9,081 bases of DNA, from the NCBI GenBank assembly GCA_947628725.1, contig CANRAQ010000039.1, forward strand, positions 1-9,081, written 5' to 3'. The translations under genes and the position numbers were made by a program. Under the pieces are notes generated by a model. That model searched no databases, had not been told where the DNA came from, and was given only the letters and a program-made list of their open reading frames with translations. Of this stretch, positions 6,213 through 9,081 are shown piece after piece (positions within the stretch are counted from its first letter, which is position 1; each line of letters starts with the position of its first letter). Source of the DNA: an uncultured Bacilli bacterium. GTDB lineage: Bacteria; Bacillota_I; Bacilli_A; RF39; UBA660.

Positions 6213-6222
6213 TAAAAAACTA

Positions 6223-6251
6223 TTGCATATTTAAGTAAATTAGTGTATATT
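6223..6251 (+). promoter_or_regulatory. Predicted promoter of rpsO
   Basis: TTGCAT (6223-6228), 17 bp, TATATT (6246-6251), preceded by TG (6244-6245). Start would be near 6258, just upstream of the predicted leader hairpin, so the transcript would carry a leader of about 73 nt, consistent with a regulated leader. Confidence 0.5.
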
Positions 6252-6267
6252 ATTAATGTACTTATTT

Positions 6268-6326
6268 CTTGGTGATGAAGTTCTCCACTTTATTACTAGG
6301 TATAAGCGAATATATTGAAAGGAGAA
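6268..6326 (+). promoter_or_regulatory. rpsO leader: candidate S15-binding pseudoknot over the ribosome site
   Basis: The arms CTTGGTGATGAAG (6268-6280) and CTTTATTACTAGG (6288-6300) pair over all 13 positions, four of them G-U. The loop UUCUCCA (6281-6287) offers UUCUCC, the exact complement of GGAGAA (6321-6326), which is the rpsO Shine-Dalgarno segment. Together they can form an H-type pseudoknot that hides the ribosome site. Adjacent pairs G6271-U6297 and G6272-C6296 give the G-U/G-C motif that S15 recognises in 16S rRNA helix 22. S15 autoregulation through structured rpsO leaders is established for E. coli, Geobacillus and others; this specific fold is my inference from sequence and is not matched to a known family. 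Confidence 0.65.
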
Positions 6327-6330
6327 AATT

Positions 6331-6600
6331 ATGGCATTAACAAAAGAGAAGAAAGCAGAATTAGTAAAAAAATTTGGTAAGAATGAAAACGATACTGGTT
6401 CTATAGAAGTTCAAATTGCAATTCTTACTGAAGAAATTAATACTTTGACTGAACACTTTAAAGAACATAAACATGATAATCATTCAAAACGTGGATTACT
6501 TCATAAAGTAGGTCAAAGAAAAAGTTTACTTAATTATTTAATAGAAAACGATGTTACAAGATATCGTAAAATTGTTAAAGAATTAGGATTAAGAAAATAA
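6331..6600 (+). CDS. rpsO: 30S ribosomal protein S15
   Basis: Primary 16S rRNA-binding protein of the small-subunit platform; 89 residues, the usual bacterial length. Recognisable by DTGSIEVQIA (21-30), the HFKEHKHDNHSKRGL segment (42-56), GQRKSLLNYL (61-70) and the C-terminal RY...LGLRK. ATG at 6331 follows GAAAGGAGAA with seven bases between GGAG and start. Its leader can fold into a candidate autoregulatory pseudoknot. It is followed by a weak intrinsic terminator, then an unknown gene and pnp, a variant of the widely conserved rpsO-pnp order. Confidence 0.98.
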   Translation: MALTKEKKAELVKKFGKNENDTGSIEVQIAILTEEINTLTEHFKEHKHDNHSKRGLLHKVGQRKSLLNYLIENDVTRYRKIVKELGLRK

Positions 6601-6614
6601 TTATTAAAAAATGT

Positions 6615-6642
6615 AGACACTTTTTTAAGTGTCTTTTCATTT
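6615..6642 (+). terminator. Weak intrinsic terminator after rpsO
   Basis: AGACACTT (6615-6622), loop TTTT, AAGTGTCT (6627-6634): perfect 8-bp stem. The T-run after it is interrupted (TTTCATTT), so readthrough into the unknown gene and pnp is expected; no promoter is visible between here and 6662. Confidence 0.7.
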
Positions 6643-6661
6643 AGATGGGGTGAGGTAAAAT

Positions 6662-7006
6662 ATGAGAACAAAAAATTTATACTTTGGTGTACTTTGTATG
6701 TCTGAACATGATAAGTCAAAAATTGGATTTCCAATTATAGATTATAGATTTATTAAATGGGTAATTGTAAAAAAAAGCAAATATAATTCACTTAAAAGAT
6801 ATAAAAATATAAGGACAAATAAAATTTATTCATGTTATAAACCATTAGTTAATGGAGAAATAACTATATATCCAAATTCTTTACAACCATTTAATTATAT
6901 ATTAGATAATAAAAACAAAGTATTAAGTAGAAAAAAAGTTTTAAAACTTTCTGGACCAAAGATTATTGAATTAAATAAAGATTTGTATAAAAGTAAGGAG
7001 GAGTAA
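6662..7006 (+). CDS. Unknown basic 114-residue protein between rpsO and pnp
   Basis: No family recognised. The protein is rich in Lys, Tyr, Asn and Ile, has no signal peptide or clear membrane helix, and seems cytoplasmic. It begins MRTKNLYFGVL and ends with a charged tail (KSKEE); a segment near KWVIVKKSKYNSLKRYK (33-49) is strongly basic, compatible with nucleic-acid binding but not proof. Support for being a real gene: ATG at 6662 behind GGGGTGAGGT, a full-length frame filling the gap between rpsO terminator and pnp, and pnp starting two bases after its stop with the pnp ribosome site inside its last codons. Probably co-transcribed with pnp. It sits where other genomes usually have nothing, so it may be a lineage-specific insertion. 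Confidence 0.75.
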   Translation: MRTKNLYFGVLCMSEHDKSKIGFPIIDYRFIKWVIVKKSKYNSLKRYKNIRTNKIYSCYKPLVNGEITIYPNSLQPFNYILDNKNKVLSRKKVLKLSGPKIIELNKDLYKSKEE

Positions 7007-7008
7007 AT

Positions 7009-9081
7009 ATGAAAAAAGTGTTTGAATTAGATTTTAGAGGAAGAAAATTAGTAATAGAGACAGGTGAACTTGCTAAACAAGCAAGTGGAGCAGTACTTGT
7101 TAGATATGGAGATACTGTAGTTTTATCTACTGTTGTAGTAAGTAAGACCGCTAATGTTTTATCTGACTTTTTTCCACTTATGGTACTTTATCAAGAAAAA
7201 TTATATTCTGTAGGTAAGATACCAGGCGGATTTATAAAAAGGGAAGGTAGACCTACTGATGCAGCTACACTTGCAGCTCGTATGATAGATAGACCAATGA
7301 GACCAATGTTTAAAGAGGACTTTAAAAATGAAGTACAAATAGTAAATACTGTACTTTCAGTTGATCCTGATAATTCTCCAGAGATGGCAGCAATGTTAGG
7401 ATCATCACTTGCTACATGCATATCAAAAATACCATTCGATGGACCTATAGCAGGTGTTAAAGTAGGAAGAGTTAATGGAAAACTTGTTATAAATCCTACC
7501 GTAGAAGAAACTGATAATTCTGATATAGAATTAACTGTTGCTGGTACATATGATGCCATAAATATGGTTGAAGCTGGTTCTAAAGAAGTATCTGAAGATG
7601 ATATGTTAGAGGCTTTAATGTTTGGTCATGAGGCTATTAAAGAATTATGTGAATTTCAAAAGAAGATTATCAGTGAATGTGGTCAAGAAAAAATGGAATA
7701 TGAAGTTCTTGAAATTTCTGAAGAACTTAGAGAAGAAGTTAAAAATTATTGTAGTAAAAGACTTGATGCCGCATTACGCATTAAAGATAAACTTACTAAA
7801 TATAACACTATAGATGAATTAGAAGAAGAAATAGTAAATAAGTATAAAGAAGAAAATAGTAATTTAGATGAAGAAGAATTAAATAAACTACTTACTAGTG
7901 TTAAATTAATATTTGGAGAAATAGAATATGAGTTATTTAGATCTATAGTAGTTAAAGAACATTTAAGAGCAGATGGAAGAACTATGACAGAGATAAGACC
8001 TATATCAACTGATATAGATTTACTTCCAAGAACACATGGTTCAGCACTTTTCACTCGTGGAGAAACACAAAGTTTAAGTGTAACTACATTAGGTGCATTG
8101 GGTGAACATCAAATACTTGATGGACTTGATTTAGAAACTGAAAAAAGATTTATGTTACATTATAACTTTCCACAATTCAGTGTTGGTGAAACTGGTAGAT
8201 ATGGTGCCCCTGGTAGAAGAGAAATTGGTCATGGGGCATTAGGTGAAAGAGCTCTTGCTCAAGTAATTCCTAGTGAAGAAGAATTCCCATATACTATACG
8301 TGTAGTATCAGAAATACTTGAATCTAATGGTTCATCTTCACAGGCAAGTATATGTGCTGGATGTATGAGTTTAATGGCTGCAGGTGTACCAATAAAAGCG
8401 CCAGTTGCAGGAATTGCAATGGGTCTTATAACTTATGGTGATGATTATACAATTTTAACTGATATTCAAGGTATGGAAGATCATTTAGGAGATATGGATT
8501 TTAAAGTGGCAGGTACTAGAAATGGTATATGTGCACTTCAAATGGACATTAAAATTAAAGGTATAACTAAAGAAATCTTAAAAGAGGCTCTTGCTCAAGC
8601 AAAAGTTGCTCGTATGGAAATATTAGATAAGATAGAAGCACAAATACCAGAACCAAGAAAAGAAGTTAGTAAGTATGCACCTAAAACTTGTGTATTTATG
8701 ATTGATCCATTAAAGATTAAAGAAGTTATTGGTAAAGGTGGAGAAACTATCACAAGAATTATATTAGAAGCAAGTAATGTTACTGCAGTAAACGATGTAA
8801 ATGCAGTTAAAGTAGATTTAGAAGATGATGGTAGAGTTGTTATTTATCATACAGATAAAGATATAATTGAAAAAACTGCTAATATGATTAAAGATATAGT
8901 TAGAACTCCAGAAGATGGTAAAATTTATAATGCTAAAGTAGTAAAAATAATTGATTCTGGATGTTTTGTAGAATTATGGCCTGGATGTGAAGGAATGGTA
9001 CATATATCTGAACTTAATACTGAAAGAGTTGAAAAAGTTACTGATATTGTAAAAGAGGGCGATGAAATTATAGTTAAATGT
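7009..9081 (+). CDS. pnp: Polyribonucleotide nucleotidyltransferase (PNPase), cut by window edge
   Basis: Phosphorolytic 3'-5' exoribonuclease, trimeric, part of RNA turnover. 691 codons are in the window; the frame is open to the last base. Domain order: RNase PH 1 (about 12-143), helical linker with an acidic stretch (about 266-292), RNase PH 2 (about 320-535) with RREIGH (403-408), ERALA (413-417), GSSSQAS (441-447) and QMDIK (511-515), KH domain with GKGG (575-578), then S1 from about 637. The KH domain has about ten more residues between GKGG and EDDG than E. coli PNPase. The S1 domain appears nearly complete; only the C-terminal tail is missing. ATG at 7009 follows AAGGAGGAG. Expression likely depends on readthrough from rpsO. 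Confidence 0.97.
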   Translation, partial: MKKVFELDFRGRKLVIETGELAKQASGAVLVRYGDTVVLSTVVVSKTANVLSDFFPLMVLYQEKLYSVGKIPGGFIKREGRPTDAATLAARMIDRPMRPMFKEDFKNEVQIVNTVLSVDPDNSPEMAAMLGSSLATCISKIPFDGPIAGVKVGRVNGKLVINPTVEETDNSDIELTVAGTYDAINMVEAGSKEVSEDDMLEALMFGHEAIKELCEFQKKIISECGQEKMEYEVLEISEELREEVKNYCSKRLDAALRIKDKLTKYNTIDELEEEIVNKYKEENSNLDEEELNKLLTSVKLIFGEIEYELFRSIVVKEHLRADGRTMTEIRPISTDIDLLPRTHGSALFTRGETQSLSVTTLGALGEHQILDGLDLETEKRFMLHYNFPQFSVGETGRYGAPGRREIGHGALGERALAQVIPSEEEFPYTIRVVSEILESNGSSSQASICAGCMSLMAAGVPIKAPVAGIAMGLITYGDDYTILTDIQGMEDHLGDMDFKVAGTRNGICALQMDIKIKGITKEILKEALAQAKVARMEILDKIEAQIPEPRKEVSKYAPKTCVFMIDPLKIKEVIGKGGETITRIILEASNVTAVNDVNAVKVDLEDDGRVVIYHTDKDIIEKTANMIKDIVRTPEDGKIYNAKVVKIIDSGCFVELWPGCEGMVHISELNTERVEKVTDIVKEGDEIIVKC

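Noticed and set aside
6213..6330. Metabolite riboswitch or T-box upstream of rpsO
   Set aside because: The region is too short and lacks T-box or known aptamer sequences; the structure is explained better by an S15-type leader.
7191..8054. Minus-strand frames opposite pnp (7191-7559, 7746-8054)
   Set aside because: Both are Ser/Leu-rich mirror translations of pnp codons with no upstream Shine-Dalgarno sequence or promoter.
1355..9081. Mycoplasma-type code (TGA = Trp)
   Set aside because: All conserved Trp positions, for example in FtsW and the repeat protein, use TGG, and no frame needs TGA readthrough.
1..9081. CRISPR array, insertion sequence, prophage or defence island
   Set aside because: No regularly spaced repeats, transposase, integrase, terminal inverted repeats or defence-family motifs were seen on either strand; gene content is chromosomal housekeeping and envelope functions.

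Overview
The window is strongly AT-rich, densely coded DNA with strong AGGAGG-type ribosome sites, near-consensus sigma-A promoters and short U-tracted hairpin terminators. These features, together with a YlbJ homologue, a YjcZ-type tiny membrane protein, a Gram-positive-type peptide deformylase and short S15 and PNPase genes, point to a low-GC Firmicute (Bacillota). An uncultured, gut-type Bacilli/Erysipelotrichales-like lineage is my best guess, but no phylogenetic marker was searched. Trp is encoded by TGG and all genes read correctly in the standard code. The DNA looks like ordinary chromosome. I see no prophage, insertion sequence, CRISPR array, tRNA or rRNA, and no gene-free stretch longer than 300 bases.

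Region 1 (1-2416) is a type IV pilus / type II secretion / competence-type locus. A GspE/PilB/ComGA-family assembly ATPase (minus strand, cut by the left edge) diverges from two tandem prepilin-like genes. The two divergent -10 elements appear to share one palindrome. The pilin pair ends in an intrinsic terminator that lies inside the 3' end of the convergent ylbJ gene.

Region 2 (2320-4035) holds ylbJ (minus; polytopic membrane protein of the sporulation-associated YlbJ family). Divergent from it is a membrane-anchored surface protein with two Listeria-Bacteroides (InlB B-type) repeats and an SH3-like C-terminus, driven by a perfect consensus promoter. Back-to-back terminators separate it from the next cluster.

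Region 3 (4059-4923, minus) contains a YjcZ-like Gly/Tyr-rich 54-residue membrane protein with its own terminator. It is followed by def (peptide deformylase), to which a 25-residue membrane microprotein gene is coupled: the Shine-Dalgarno sequence of the microprotein overlaps the def stop codon.

Region 4 (4995-9081, plus) has ftsW (SEDS peptidoglycan polymerase) under its own promoter, then rpsO, a 114-residue unknown gene and pnp (cut by the right edge). The rpsO leader can form a 13-bp hairpin with an adjacent G-U/G-C pair. Its loop is perfectly complementary over 6 nt to the rpsO Shine-Dalgarno region, a plausible S15 autoregulatory pseudoknot. This is the most interesting non-coding element in the window. 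The unknown gene and pnp have no visible promoter and probably depend on readthrough of the weak rpsO terminator.

Most genes are housekeeping or cell-envelope functions. The points most worth follow-up are the rpsO leader, the def-coupled microprotein, the cysteine pairs in four exported or surface-facing proteins, the unknown gene between rpsO and pnp, and the overlapping regulatory signals.
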